Shown: positions 8,053 through 17,497, counted from the first letter of the stretch. The stretch is DNA of 64,000 bases from Pseudomonas capeferrum (GCF_013523055.1 NZ_JAAMQM010000018.1:62001-126000); one strand, 5' to 3'. The notes: generated by a model not told the origin, from the sequence alone. Made by a program: numbers and translations.

Positions 8053-8787
8053 TCAGCGTCTGTCCAGCGAGTAGACGAAAGGAGCTACCACTTCGATACT
8101 GCCGTTGTTCAACAACTCCCGAGGCGGCTTGGGCACCGGTTGAGCCCTGCGGATCATTTCCATCGTTGCCCGATCAAGTGCCGCGCTGCCCGAGCCTCCG
8201 GCCAGGGAGTAGGAGAGGATCTTGCCATCGGCGTCGACCACGAAGCGCAGGCGATTGATGCCCTGCAAGCCACGTCGACGCGCGTCTTCCGGGTATCGCT
8301 TGTATTTCGCCAGGTGGCGCAGCAGATCACTTTGCCAGGTCGGCAGGGCGTTGCTGTTGGACGCGATGCTCGGAGCCGGCGCCGCCGCCTTTTGCGGTGG
8401 CGTATTGTTTGGCGGTGTATCCGCTACCTGCTCGGTCGGTGGCGTCTCTCGCGGCGGCTCAGGCTTTTTCTCGGGCTTGGGCGGCTGCGGCTTGGCTTTC
8501 GGCTTCGGCGGCTTGGGTATGGCAATTTTCGGTTTAGGGGCTTCGACCAGCTTCGGCAGCGGCGGCTCTTCGACCGGCGCTGGGGGCTGGGGTACGACCT
8601 TGGGTGGTGGAGGTGGCGGTGCGGGCTCGGGCAGTGGCGCCAGTTCGACCATCATGGCCGCCGGAGGCAGCTCGATGGCCTGGGGCACCGACCGGTCGAA
8701 GATCAGCAGCACGGCGATGGCATGGATACCCAGCACCATCGCCAGACTGCCGCCGTAACGCGCCAGATTATGCCGCGTCTTCGTCAT
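8053..8787 (-). CDS. tonB: energy transducer TonB
   Basis: A 244-aa TonB that carries the proton-motive energy of ExbB-ExbD to outer-membrane receptors for siderophores and vitamin B12. It has an N-terminal membrane anchor (about residues 12-30, GGSLAMVLGIHAIAVLLIF) and a long Pro/Lys-rich periplasmic spacer (about residues 50-130, with many KP and PPK units). The C-terminal domain has LRHLAKYKRYPEDARRRGLQG, the YP box and helix expected for receptor contact. Its ATG overlaps the exbD stop by four bases (ATGA), so exbB-exbD-tonB is one operon. Confidence 0.95.
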   Translation of the reverse strand: MTKTRHNLARYGGSLAMVLGIHAIAVLLIFDRSVPQAIELPPAAMMVELAPLPEPAPPPPPPKVVPQPPAPVEEPPLPKLVEAPKPKIAIPKPPKPKAKPQPPKPEKKPEPPRETPPTEQVADTPPNNTPPQKAAAPAPSIASNSNALPTWQSDLLRHLAKYKRYPEDARRRGLQGINRLRFVVDADGKILSYSLAGGSGSAALDRATMEMIRRAQPVPKPPRELLNNGSIEVVAPFVYSLDRR

Positions 8788-9212
8788 TTCTTGGCTGCCG
8801 TCTCTAGACCCACCAGACCGACCTTCAGATAGCCGGCCGCCCGCATGTTGTTCATCACTTCCATGAGGTCACCATAGTCCACGCCCTTGTCTGCCTGGAA
8901 GAAGATGGTGGTCTCCTTGTCGCCTTTGGTCCTGGCATCGAGCATTGGGCCGAGCTGGTCGGGCTGGCTGACCAGGTCGTCACCGATATACAGCTTCTGG
9001 TCGGCCTTGACGCTGACGAACACTGGCTTCTCGGGCCTTGGCGCCGGCTTGGCGGTCGAGGCGGGCAGATCGACCTTGATGTCGACGGTCGCCAACGGCG
9101 CCGCCACCATGAAGATGATCAGCAACACCAACATCACGTCGATGAAGGGCGTGACGTTGATTTCGTGGTTCTCGGCGAGATCGTCGCCACCTTCGTTAAG
9201 ATGCAGGCCCAT
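8784..9212 (-). CDS. exbD: TonB-system proton channel subunit ExbD
   Basis: A 142-aa inner-membrane protein with one N-terminal membrane helix (INVTPFIDVMLVLLIIFMVA, about residues 18-37). The helix carries the conserved proton-accepting Asp (FIDVML). A periplasmic domain follows. It works with ExbB to energise TonB and lies between exbB (3 bp upstream) and tonB (4-bp overlap). Confidence 0.96.
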   Translation of the reverse strand: MGLHLNEGGDDLAENHEINVTPFIDVMLVLLIIFMVAAPLATVDIKVDLPASTAKPAPRPEKPVFVSVKADQKLYIGDDLVSQPDQLGPMLDARTKGDKETTIFFQADKGVDYGDLMEVMNNMRAAGYLKVGLVGLETAAKK

Positions 9213-9215
9213 GGT

Positions 9216-10190
9216 TTACCCCACTTTCACCATGTGCGGAGCGGTACGCTCGCCGGACTGATGGTCCAGGTCGCGACTGACCAGCAGCAACACCTGTGCC
9301 GAGGCGTCGGACACCTGCGCCTTGTAACCCGCGATGGAGCGGGCGAAGACGTTGTAGATGACGACCGCCGGAATCGCGGCAACCAGGCCCAGGGCGGTTG
9401 CCAGCAGGGCTTCGGCGATGCCGGGGGCGACCACGGCAAGGTTGGTGGTCTGGGTCTTGGCGATGCCGATGAAGCTGTTCATGATGCCCCATACGGTACC
9501 AAACAGACCGACGAACGGAGCAGTGGAACCAATGGTCGCCAGCACGCCGGTGCCATTGCTCATGTTGCGGCCGCTGGCAGCCACCAGGCGCTCTAGGCGG
9601 AAGCTGACGCGTTCCTTGATGCCTTCCTTCTCACGGGTGTTGGCCGACAGGCGCATTTCTTCCAATGCATCGTGAACCAGCAGGTGGGCCAGAGTGCCTT
9701 CCTTGCTGGAGGCTTCGCTGGCTTCCTTGAGGCTGGCGGACTTCTTCAGTGCGGCGATCTCGCCACGCAGGCGGCGTTTGGCCCCCAACAGCTCGAAGCC
9801 TTTGGCGATCCAGATGGTCCAGGTGATGATGGAGGCGATGGCCAGGCCGATCATGACGATCTTGACCACGATGTCTGCGTTCTTGTACATGCCCCATGGC
9901 GACAGGTCATGGGCCATGCCGAGCGTGGTGTCTTCGACCAGCGCTTCGACGTTTTCGCCGGCAGGCGACTGGGCGTCGGCGGGGGCCGGAGCAGCAACGG
10001 CGGGCGTGGCGTTCGTCGGCTGAGCGCTCGGGGTAGCAGGTGCGGCGGCAGCGACAGGCGTATTGGCAGCCGGGGCCACTGGCTCATCGGCCATGGCAAC
10101 GGGGGCCAGTACCAGGCTGAACATCAGCGCGGCAATGGCGCTCCATGCGCGCGGCTTGGTTGGCGAAGCGGAGGGTTGAATACGTGTCAT
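9216..10190 (-). CDS. exbB: TonB-system proton channel subunit ExbB, long form
   Basis: A 324-aa protein. After a cleavable signal-like segment (residues 14-34, ending PVAMADEP) there is an Ala/Pro-rich periplasmic stretch to about residue 85. Then come three membrane helices of the MotA/TolQ/ExbB domain, including VLATIGSTAPFVGLFGTVWGIMNSF and the ALLATALGLVAAIPAVVIYN helix. The N-terminal extension is typical of P. putida ExbB and absent from the 244-aa E. coli protein. I chose the ATG at 10190; the frame stays open to 10268 but gives no signal-like N-terminus there. Confidence 0.93.
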   Translation of the reverse strand: MTRIQPSASPTKPRAWSAIAALMFSLVLAPVAMADEPVAPAANTPVAAAAPATPSAQPTNATPAVAAPAPADAQSPAGENVEALVEDTTLGMAHDLSPWGMYKNADIVVKIVMIGLAIASIITWTIWIAKGFELLGAKRRLRGEIAALKKSASLKEASEASSKEGTLAHLLVHDALEEMRLSANTREKEGIKERVSFRLERLVAASGRNMSNGTGVLATIGSTAPFVGLFGTVWGIMNSFIGIAKTQTTNLAVVAPGIAEALLATALGLVAAIPAVVIYNVFARSIAGYKAQVSDASAQVLLLVSRDLDHQSGERTAPHMVKVG

Positions 10191-10356
10191 GCTGGCCGGA
10201 CCTGCTGAAGAATTATAGGTGGAAGTTCCTCGCGGCCTCGAAACGGCCGAGAACAGACAGGCGGGCATTATTGCAATTAATTCTTGTTAGCAGAAGTAAT
10301 AAAGTTGCTTTTTTTACGATTTGGCCCGCCATTGATCGATTCACAAGGAGTTATTG
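10191..10356. promoter_or_regulatory. AT-rich divergent promoter region exbB / epimerase gene
   Basis: This 166-bp gap between divergent genes has an unusually AT-rich centre (about 10268-10320) in otherwise GC-rich DNA. It contains the near-palindrome ATTATTGCAATTAAT at 10267-10281. An iron-regulated TonB operon would be expected to have a Fur site, but the match to the Fur consensus here is weak. AAGGAG at 10345-10350 is the ribosome site for the rightward gene. Confidence 0.35.
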
Positions 10357-11214
10357 ATGTCAGACCTTTTTGCCTTGATCGTAGGTTGCGGCGATGTCGG
10401 AGGGCGTCTGGCCAGCCGACTACTGAACAATGGATGGACAGTCCAAGGCTTGCGACGCTCGGTCGAGCAGCTCCCGACCGGCGTGCTGCCGTTAGCCGCC
10501 GATCTCCGCGACCCTCGCTGTCCGGACGCGTGGCCATCACGTGCCCCCGACTATCTGGTGTATTGCGTAGCCGCCAGCCAGCATGACGAGCCGGGCTACC
10601 AGGCGGCCTATGTCGATGGGCTTCGCAATGTCCTGCGCTGGCTGGACGAAAAGCGACAGCGCCCGCGTCGAATACTGTTCGTCTCGAGCAGCAGCGTCTA
10701 TGCCCAGCAGCAGGGCGAGTGGGTCGACGAGACCTCCGCTACCGAACCTGCGGGCTATTCGGGTCGGATCATGCTGGAGGCCGAGCGGCTGGCGCTGGCG
10801 AGCGGCATACCCGGCACGGTGGTACGCCTGACCGGCATCTACGGGCCTGGACGAGAATGGCTGTTGAGCCAGGTGCGTCAGGGGTATCGGGTCGCCGAAG
10901 AGCCGCCGCTGTACGGCAATCGTATTCATGTCGAGGATGCGGCGGGACTGCTCGAGTTCATCCTGCGGGTCGATGCCCGTGGCGAGGCATTGCAGAGCCA
11001 TTATATCGGTGTGGATGACGATCCCGCTCCGCTGGCCGATGTGGTCGCATGGTTACGGGCGTACCTGGGCGTTACGCAATGGTCGGATCAACAACGTGTA
11101 CGGCGTACCGGCAGCAAGCGCTGCAACAATGCGAGGGCGCGGGCGCTGGGTTGGATTCCGCGGTATCCAAGCTTTAAGGATGGCTATGCCGCCATCCTTG
11201 AAGGACGTGACTGA
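10357..11214 (+). CDS. NAD-dependent epimerase/dehydratase-like protein (YeeZ-type)
   Basis: A 285-aa SDR-fold protein. The N-terminal nucleotide site is ALIVGCGDVGGRLASRL (from residue 6), a GxGxxG-type loop. The segment RILFVSSSSVYAQQQGEWVDE (around residue 106) matches the extended-SDR strand with Ser and Tyr. RLTGIYGPGREWL is the conserved substrate-loop region. It resembles E. coli YeeZ and P. putida homologues of unknown substrate. The AAGGAG at 10345 fixes the start at ATG 10357. It is monocistronic and converges on the lipoprotein gene with a 3-bp gap. Confidence 0.75.
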   Translation: MSDLFALIVGCGDVGGRLASRLLNNGWTVQGLRRSVEQLPTGVLPLAADLRDPRCPDAWPSRAPDYLVYCVAASQHDEPGYQAAYVDGLRNVLRWLDEKRQRPRRILFVSSSSVYAQQQGEWVDETSATEPAGYSGRIMLEAERLALASGIPGTVVRLTGIYGPGREWLLSQVRQGYRVAEEPPLYGNRIHVEDAAGLLEFILRVDARGEALQSHYIGVDDDPAPLADVVAWLRAYLGVTQWSDQQRVRRTGSKRCNNARARALGWIPRYPSFKDGYAAILEGRD

Positions 11215-11217
11215 GAG

Positions 11218-11952
11218 TCAGTCGCGTTGCAGCAGCCACTGGCGTGGACCTGGCGCCAGTTGCGGCATCTCGTCCGGCAGCGCACCGTTGCGCGCCTGCA
11301 GGATCTCCAGGGTGTCGCCATCGCGCTTGAAGATCCATGGTCCGCCACGCTGGTCACGCTCCAGCCACAGGCTATCGTGCTCGCCACTGATCGAAGTGCA
11401 GTCGCCAGCCAGGCACAGGGCGAAGCGGTCCAGTTGGGGCAGGCCATCCACGGTGCCGTTATCACGGAAGTGGGCAACGCCGCCTTTGCCTGGGCCTTCG
11501 ACTATCTTCCAGTTGCCACCCAGGTAGGCCCTGTACAGTGCCTTCTCGAAGCTGGTGCCGATAGGAGCGTCGGCTGGCGCGGGATCCTGCGCCTTGTCGA
11601 AGACCTGTTCCTGTCCCGAAGTACCGGGGGCCTGCACCAGCTCATCACCGTCGAGTTCGAGCTGTTCCGCCTGGCCGCCGTCGAATGTCACTTGCCATTG
11701 ATCATCCTTGGCAGTCAGTTGGCCTTCGGCAGCCTCGAAGCCGTTGCTGTAACTGGCCCGCTGGCCTGTCGTATCGATCTTCCATTCGAATACCGGGCCT
11801 TTGCTGGCCAGCGCCTGGCGCAGGCTCTTGCTGCCGACGGCGGCATCGATGGCGTCCTGGTTGATCCAGGTGCCGTTGTAGTCTTCAGGTTTATGGCTGG
11901 CGCAACCACCCAGGAACAGGGCTGCCAGCGCGAGAGGCAATGCTCGACGCAT
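11218..11952 (-). CDS. predicted lipoprotein of unknown function
   Basis: A 244-aa protein with a signal peptide and lipobox (MRRALPLALAALFLGGCASH; Cys17 is the lipid site), so probably membrane-anchored. I chose the ATG at 11952 because it puts the signal peptide at the N-terminus; an in-frame ATG at 11985 adds 11 residues. The mature part is rich in beta-strand patterns (GQRASYSNGFEAAEGQL, then WQVTFDGGQAEQLELDGDEL) and may be a lipocalin-like or META-like barrel. I do not recognise the family. It follows ridA on the same strand. Confidence 0.7.
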   Translation of the reverse strand: MRRALPLALAALFLGGCASHKPEDYNGTWINQDAIDAAVGSKSLRQALASKGPVFEWKIDTTGQRASYSNGFEAAEGQLTAKDDQWQVTFDGGQAEQLELDGDELVQAPGTSGQEQVFDKAQDPAPADAPIGTSFEKALYRAYLGGNWKIVEGPGKGGVAHFRDNGTVDGLPQLDRFALCLAGDCTSISGEHDSLWLERDQRGGPWIFKRDGDTLEILQARNGALPDEMPQLAPGPRQWLLQRD

Positions 11953-12009
11953 GGAGGGGACCTTCGTGAGGGAGAGGGGCGGCACGCACGGGGCCTGCCG
12001 CCGGAGGGA

Positions 12010-12390
12010 TTACTCGATGACCAGGATGGCATCCATTTCGACCTGCGCGCCCTTGGGCAGAGCGGCGACACCGATCGCGGCGCGAGCAGGGTAAGGCTGT
12101 TCGAAGTAACGGCCCATGACCTCATTGACCGTGGCGAAGTGGCTCAGGTCGGTGAGGAAGATGTTCAGCTTGACGATATCCTTGAACGAGCCACCGGCGG
12201 CCTCGGCAACGGACTTGAGGTTCTCGAAGACCTGCACGGTCTGGGCTTCGAAGCCTTCGACCAGTTCCATGGTCTTGGGGTCCAGCGGAATCTGGCCCGA
12301 CATGTAGACGGTGTTGCCTGCTTTGATCGCCTGAGAGTAGGTGCCGATGGCGGCTGGGGCCTTGTCGCTGGTGATGACAGTCTTGGTCAT
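12010..12390 (-). CDS. ridA: RidA family reactive enamine/imine deaminase
   Basis: A 126-aa protein of the YjgF/YER057c/UK114 family, with GTYSQAIKAGNTVYMSGQIPLDP near the N-terminus and the signature PARAAIGVAALPKGAQVEMDAI near the end. The Arg of PARAAIGV binds the substrate carboxylate. It hydrolyses 2-aminoacrylate and related imines released by PLP enzymes and amino-acid oxidases. It lies 24 bp beyond the spoT stop on the same strand, the usual spoT-ridA pairing. Several flavin amino-acid oxidases that make imines are encoded elsewhere in this window. Confidence 0.95.
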   Translation of the reverse strand: MTKTVITSDKAPAAIGTYSQAIKAGNTVYMSGQIPLDPKTMELVEGFEAQTVQVFENLKSVAEAAGGSFKDIVKLNIFLTDLSHFATVNEVMGRYFEQPYPARAAIGVAALPKGAQVEMDAILVIE

Positions 12391-12414
12391 GTTGACTCCT
12401 TACGGTTGACGAAG

Positions 12415-14523
12415 CTACGCACGTGTACGGGTGATCCGGACCACACCGGTCAGGGTACGAAGCTTCTTGATCACGCGGGCCAGGTGGACGCGATCGCGTA
12501 CGCTGACCACCAGCTGGACCACGCTGATGCGGCCGTCGCGTTCGTCCATGCTGATCTTCTCGATATTGCCGTCGGCGGCGTTGACGCTGCTGGCCAACAG
12601 GGCAATCAGGCCACGCTGGTGCTCCAGCTCGACGCGCAATTCGACATTGAATTCGCCAGTGACATCCTTGGCCCACGAGAGCTGCAGGCATTTCTCGGGG
12701 TTATGGCGGATTTCACTGATGTTACGGCAGTCTTCCAGGTGCACGACCATGCCCTTGCCCGCCGACAGGTGGCCGACGATCGGGTCGCCCGGAATGGGCG
12801 TGCAGCACTTGGCATAGCTGAGGACCAGGCCCTCGGTACCACGAATAGCAAGCGGGCCTTCCGGCGCGGGCAGGTGCTCGCCTTCCGCTGACAGCAGGCG
12901 GCGCGCCACCACGTAGGCCATGCGATTGCCCAGACCGATGTCTTCGAGCAGGTCTTCGATCAGCTCCAGGCGGTACTCGCTCAGAATGGCCTGTATCCGT
13001 TCCTGGGGGATCTTGTCCAGACTGCTTTCGAAGCCGGTCAGCACCTTGTTCAACAGGCGTTCGCCCAGGCTGACGGATTCGGATCGGCGTTGCTGCTTGA
13101 GGGCATGACGAATGTGCGTGCGGGCCTTGCCGGAAACCACGAAGTTGAGCCAGGCCGGGTTCGGACGAGCGCCAGGGGCACTGACGATCTCCACGGTCGA
13201 GCCACTCTGCAAGGGCTCGGACAGGGGCGCCAGGCGCCGGTTGATACGGCAAGCGATGCAGCTGTTGCCGACGTCGGTATGCACCGCATAGGCAAAGTCT
13301 ACTGCCGTGGAGCCTTTTGGCAGCTCCATGATCCGACCCTTCGGCGTGAAGACATACACCTCATCGGGGAAGAGGTCGATCTTCACGCTCTCGATGAATT
13401 CAAGCGAGTTCCCGGCGCGCTGCTGCAGCTCGAGGATACCCTTGACCCACTGACGGGCACGCGCGTGGTTGCCCTTGGGCTGCTCATCGTCATTGGACTT
13501 GTACAGCCAATGGGCCGCGATGCCATTGTTGGCCATCTCTTCCATCTCGCGGGTGCGGACCTGGATTTCGATGGGCACGCCGTGCATGCCGAACAAGGTG
13601 GTATGCAGCGACTGGTAGCCGTTTGCCTTGGGGATCGCGATGTAGTCCTTGAAGCGGCCGGGCAAGGGCTTGTACAGGTTATGCACGGCGCCAAGCACGC
13701 GGTAGCAGGTGTCTACCTTGTCCACGACGATGCGGAAGGCATACACATCCATGATCTCGTTGAAGGCGCGGCGCTTGCCGCGCATCTTCTTGTAGATGCC
13801 GTAGAGGTGCTTCTGGCGCCCGCTGACCTCGCCCTCGATACCATCCATGGCCAGGCAATTGGCCAGGGACTGTTCGATCTTGTTGACGATTTCCTTGCGG
13901 TTGCCGCGCGCGCGCTTCACTGCCTGGAAGATACGCGCCGAGCGCATCGGATGCATGGCCTTGAAGCCCAGGTCTTCGAACTCCACGCGCACATTGTGCA
14001 TGCCCAGGCGGTTGGCGATGGGCGCGTAGATTTCCAGGGTTTCCTTGGCAATACGCCGGCGTTTCTCGCCGGACAGCACTTCGAGCGTGCGCATGTTGTG
14101 CAGGCGGTCGGCCAGCTTGACCAGGATCACGCGGATATCGCGGGCCATGGCCATGGCCATCTTCTGGAAGTTTTCGGCCTGAGCCTCGGCCTTGGTCTCG
14201 AAGTTCATCTGGGTCAGCTTGCTGACCCCATCGACCAGTTCGGCAACGGTTTCGCCAAATTGCTGGCTGAGCGCTTCCTTGGCGATGCCGGTATCTTCGA
14301 TCACGTCGTGCAGCATGGCGGCCATGAGGCTCTGGTGATCCATGTGCATGTCGGCGAGGATGCTCGCCACCGCGAGCGGGTGGGTCACATAGGGTTCGCC
14401 GCTACGGCGACGCTGGCCGTCGTGCGCCTGCTCGGCATAGAAATAGGCTCGGCGGACCAGGTTGACCTGTTCCGTGCCGAGATAGGTCGACAAACGTTCG
14501 GCGAGGGCGTCTATGCTCGGCAT
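12415..14523 (-). CDS. spoT: bifunctional (p)ppGpp synthetase/hydrolase SpoT
   Basis: A 702-aa Rel/Spo homologue. The N-terminal HD hydrolase domain contains HPLAVASILADM and MLHDVIEDTG (about residues 48-75). The synthetase domain has ANGYQSLHTTLFG (about residues 298-310). The TGS domain is VYVFTPKGRIMELPKGSTAVDFAYAVHTDVG (about residues 385-415), and a C-terminal ACT domain includes ISVVQLVVSVRD. It controls the stringent response by making and degrading (p)ppGpp. It is downstream of rpoZ (59 bp) and upstream of ridA. Confidence 0.97.
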   Translation of the reverse strand: MPSIDALAERLSTYLGTEQVNLVRRAYFYAEQAHDGQRRRSGEPYVTHPLAVASILADMHMDHQSLMAAMLHDVIEDTGIAKEALSQQFGETVAELVDGVSKLTQMNFETKAEAQAENFQKMAMAMARDIRVILVKLADRLHNMRTLEVLSGEKRRRIAKETLEIYAPIANRLGMHNVRVEFEDLGFKAMHPMRSARIFQAVKRARGNRKEIVNKIEQSLANCLAMDGIEGEVSGRQKHLYGIYKKMRGKRRAFNEIMDVYAFRIVVDKVDTCYRVLGAVHNLYKPLPGRFKDYIAIPKANGYQSLHTTLFGMHGVPIEIQVRTREMEEMANNGIAAHWLYKSNDDEQPKGNHARARQWVKGILELQQRAGNSLEFIESVKIDLFPDEVYVFTPKGRIMELPKGSTAVDFAYAVHTDVGNSCIACRINRRLAPLSEPLQSGSTVEIVSAPGARPNPAWLNFVVSGKARTHIRHALKQQRRSESVSLGERLLNKVLTGFESSLDKIPQERIQAILSEYRLELIEDLLEDIGLGNRMAYVVARRLLSAEGEHLPAPEGPLAIRGTEGLVLSYAKCCTPIPGDPIVGHLSAGKGMVVHLEDCRNISEIRHNPEKCLQLSWAKDVTGEFNVELRVELEHQRGLIALLASSVNAADGNIEKISMDERDGRISVVQLVVSVRDRVHLARVIKKLRTLTGVVRITRTRA

Positions 14524-14582
14524 CGGATTACCTCCTGCCGAGGAATGGGGCCATGCGCCGTCCCACGTCGACCAGGCATGTC

Positions 14583-14846
14583 TCAGACAGCCTCGTTGGA
14601 CTCGTCCTCGAACGCGGCAAACACCGGATCCTCGGTGACGATCTCTTCAGCGGCCAGGAACTCGGAGGTAATGATGCCTTCGGCGATCTCGCGCAGAGCG
14701 ACGACGGTAGGCTTGTCATTTTCCCACGCTACACGCGGCTCCTTGCCACCGGTGGCCAGCTGACGGGCACGCTTGGTCGAGAGCATGACCAGCTCAAAGC
14801 GGTTATCCACGTGTTCTAGGCAATCTTCAACGGTTACGCGGGCCAT
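14583..14846 (-). CDS. rpoZ: RNA polymerase omega subunit
   Basis: An 87-aa protein with the omega signature MARVTVEDCLEHVDNRFELV and the RARQLATGG and PTVVALREIAEG segments. It stabilises the beta-prime subunit and is one contact point for (p)ppGpp on RNA polymerase, which fits its place directly upstream of spoT. In P. aeruginosa gmk lies immediately upstream; here a 5-kb block separates them, so rpoZ must have its own promoter in 14847-15033. Part of that gap reads AAAAAATC just upstream of the gene; I could not define a promoter. Confidence 0.97.
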   Translation of the reverse strand: MARVTVEDCLEHVDNRFELVMLSTKRARQLATGGKEPRVAWENDKPTVVALREIAEGIITSEFLAAEEIVTEDPVFAAFEDESNEAV

Positions 14847-15033
14847 GGTCTTCCTCGTAGCAAATGCATTATGCGCCCTGCCCAGGATGGGCGGGGGACT
14901 CGACAGTTTAAAAAATCACCAGCCAATAGGGAAGGACTGATTTCGGTTCGGCCGACGGAGCGAGCCCGCGATACGGGATCGTAAAGCCTGACGATACCGG
15001 GTCCGAGGGTATGCGCACAACAACCGTGATGCC

Positions 15034-15909
15034 CTAGCGCAACATGGCATCGCGCAAACGCGGGGTCAGCTCTTCGAACAGTGTCTGTACCGAACGCAAG
15101 GCGCGGCAGTCCGGTCTGGTCAACAGCCAGAGCTGGGTGTTGCAGCCGGGCAGCGGGCCGCTCAACGCTTCGACGCCTGGCAGGGTATGGACCATGTAGT
15201 CGGCCAGCGCAGCCACGCCCATGCCTGTGCTGACCAGCTGGGCGATGGTGGACATCCCGCTGCAGTGGTAGCGCGGGACAAGGCCGGGATACTGCTGGTT
15301 GCGCCAGATTACCGTGGGGTGGTCCTGCATGGCATCGTCGGGGGCTATCCAGGGCACGCTGGTTGCCGATTCGGCGAGGCGTTCGGCAAACCCGGGATGC
15401 CCGCAGACCACGTAGGAGGTCGAACCAAGACAGCGTCCCACCAGATGCTCCGGTGGGGTGTTGGTCAGCCGCAGGGCAATGTCGGCATCGCGACGGCTGA
15501 GGTTGGCAAAGGAGTTGGACGTCCCCAGTTCCAGGGAAAGCGCTGGATAGTTCGGCATGAAGGTCGCCAGCGCCGGCAGCAGCAGGCTATGCAGCACGGC
15601 CTCGGTGCACGTGACCCGAACCGTGCCGCTGACCACCTGCTCGCCGCTGGTCAGCGCCACCCGGGCCGCGTCCAGCGCATGCTCGGCGCGCTCGGCCTGC
15701 TCGGCCAGTGCCTGTGCGGTGTCGGTGGGCAGGTAGCCTTTGCGACTCTTCACAAACAACGCAGTGCCCAGCGCCGACTCCAGGCGGCGAATCGAACGAA
15801 ACACCGTGGATACATCGACCTTGAGCAGTTCCGCCGCCTTGGCCAAGGATCGGCCGCGCTCCAGGGCGAGGATCAGGGTGAGGTCGGCATGATTGATCTG
15901 ATATTGCAT
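15034..15909 (-). CDS. LysR-family transcriptional regulator
   Basis: A 291-aa LysR-type regulator. The N-terminal helix-turn-helix is SLAKAAELLKVDVSTVFRSIRRLESALG (about residues 20-47). The rest is a substrate-binding-like effector domain. I chose the ATG at 15909 because the DNA-binding domain starts there; the open frame to 16260 gives 117 residues of non-conserved sequence over the divergent promoter. It is divergent from the gamma-glutamyl ligase gene, so it probably controls that cassette. Its effector is unknown. Confidence 0.85.
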   Translation of the reverse strand: MQYQINHADLTLILALERGRSLAKAAELLKVDVSTVFRSIRRLESALGTALFVKSRKGYLPTDTAQALAEQAERAEHALDAARVALTSGEQVVSGTVRVTCTEAVLHSLLLPALATFMPNYPALSLELGTSNSFANLSRRDADIALRLTNTPPEHLVGRCLGSTSYVVCGHPGFAERLAESATSVPWIAPDDAMQDHPTVIWRNQQYPGLVPRYHCSGMSTIAQLVSTGMGVAALADYMVHTLPGVEALSGPLPGCNTQLWLLTRPDCRALRSVQTLFEELTPRLRDAMLR

Positions 15910-16111
15910 GGGTGCATGCTCTGCTTGCCGAAATGCCAATGTCTGTTGCGTGGATGCCATTTTATAGTGGAACGGCAGCCGGTAATCAATGACCTGTTGC
16001 CACCCCCTGCGATGGGAGCGTGACAAGAACAATAGCAACGACCCTCGACCCTTCGGGCGCAAGCCTTGCCTGCCACATTGCCGCTCCATTGAAATCAAAG
16101 GATGTACTGTC

Positions 16112-17494
16112 ATGACGTCGGTATCCCCGTGCGCCAGTTCCTCGAGCGAAATGAATGATTTCCTGCTGGCCAACCCGGAGACGCAATACGTCGATCTGCT
16201 GATTTCCGACATGAACGGGGTCGTGCGGGGCAAGCGAATCGAGCGCGCGAGCTTGCACAAGGTCTATGAACGGGGTATCAACTTGCCGGCATCCCTGTTC
16301 GCGCTCGACATCAATGGCGCGACGGTCGAAAGCACCGGCCTGGGCCTGGATATCGGCGATGCGGACCGCATCTGCTTTCCGATCCCCGGCACGCTAGCGA
16401 ACGAGCCGTGGCAGAAACGTCCGACAGCCCAGTTGCTGATGACCATGCATGAAGTGGACGGGACGCCGTTCTTCGCCGACCCGCGCGAGGTCCTGCGCCA
16501 GGTAGTCGAGAAGTTCGATGCGCTCGGGCTGCAGATCTGCGCCGCCTTCGAGCTGGAGTTCTACCTGATCGACCAGGACAACCTCAATGGCCGTCCGCAG
16601 CCGCCGCGTTCGCCGATCTCCGGCAAGCGCCCGCATTCGACCCAGGTCTACCTGATCGACGACCTCGACGAATATGCCGAGTGCCTGCAAGACATGCTCG
16701 AGGCAGCCACGGAGCAGGGCCTGCCCGCCGACGCCATCGTCAAGGAGAGCGCGCCGGCGCAGTTCGAGGTCAACCTCCATCACGTCGCCGATCCTTTCAA
16801 GGCCTGCGATTACGCGATTCTGCTCAAGCGCCTGATCAAGAACATCGCCTACGACCATGAAATGGACTCCACCTTCATGGCCAAGCCCTATCCTGGCCAG
16901 GCGGGCAACGGGCTGCATGTGCATATCTCGCTGCTGGACAAGAAGACCGGCCTGAACATCTTCGCCAGCGACGACCCCTTGCAGAGCGATGCCTTGCGGC
17001 ATGCGGTCGGCGGCGTCCTCGAAACCCTGCCGGCATCGATGGCTTTTCTTTGCCCGAACATCAATTCCTATCGTCGCTTCGGAGCCCAGTTCTATGTGCC
17101 CAATGCCCCGAGCTGGGGCCTGGACAACCGCACGGTGGCCGTGCGCGTACCGACCGACAGCAGTGACGCCGTGCGCATCGAGCACCGTGTCGCGGGTGCC
17201 GACGCCAATCCTTACCTCATGCTGGCGGCCATTCTTTCAGGCATCCATCACGGGCTGACCCAGCGTATCGAACCTTGCGCTCCGATCGAAGGCAACTCCT
17301 ACGAGCAACTGGAGCAAAGCCTGCCCAACAACTTGCGCGATGCGCTACGGGCGTTGGATGACAGCGAGGTACTCAACCGCTACATCAGCCCGGAATACAT
17401 CGATGTCTTCGTAGCGTGCAAGGAAAGCGAGATGGCCGAGTTCGAAGTCTCCATCTCCGATCTCGAATACAACTGGTATCTGCATACGGTGTAA
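16112..17494 (+). CDS. glutamine-synthetase-like gamma-glutamylpolyamine synthetase
   Basis: A 460-aa member of the glutamine synthetase superfamily of the PuuA/PauA type, which ligates glutamate to a mono- or polyamine using ATP. It shows the family start YVDLLISDMNGVVRGKRI, the metal/ATP segment AAFELEFYLID (around residue 145), KPYPGQAGNGLHVHISL, and ANPYLMLAAIL near the C-terminus. It lacks the adenylylation-loop features of housekeeping GlnA. AAAGGA at 16097-16102 supports the ATG at 16112. The puuD-like gene follows after 3 bp, so they are cotranscribed. The actual amine substrate is not evident. Confidence 0.85.
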   Translation: MTSVSPCASSSSEMNDFLLANPETQYVDLLISDMNGVVRGKRIERASLHKVYERGINLPASLFALDINGATVESTGLGLDIGDADRICFPIPGTLANEPWQKRPTAQLLMTMHEVDGTPFFADPREVLRQVVEKFDALGLQICAAFELEFYLIDQDNLNGRPQPPRSPISGKRPHSTQVYLIDDLDEYAECLQDMLEAATEQGLPADAIVKESAPAQFEVNLHHVADPFKACDYAILLKRLIKNIAYDHEMDSTFMAKPYPGQAGNGLHVHISLLDKKTGLNIFASDDPLQSDALRHAVGGVLETLPASMAFLCPNINSYRRFGAQFYVPNAPSWGLDNRTVAVRVPTDSSDAVRIEHRVAGADANPYLMLAAILSGIHHGLTQRIEPCAPIEGNSYEQLEQSLPNNLRDALRALDDSEVLNRYISPEYIDVFVACKESEMAEFEVSISDLEYNWYLHTV

Positions 17495-17497
17495 GCC

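Noticed and set aside
10261..10320. A clear Fur box upstream of exbB
   Set aside because: The AT-rich near-palindrome around 10267-10281 matches the Fur consensus poorly; I kept only a low-confidence promoter-region note.
11227..12891. 554-codon plus-strand frame opposite the lipoprotein, ridA and spoT
   Set aside because: It covers three supported opposite-strand genes and their gaps; no start context or protein pattern supports it.
14847..15033. A further REP element upstream of rpoZ
   Set aside because: GAGCGAGCCCGCGATACGGG near 14959 is reminiscent of a REP half, but no inverted partner was found within the gap.
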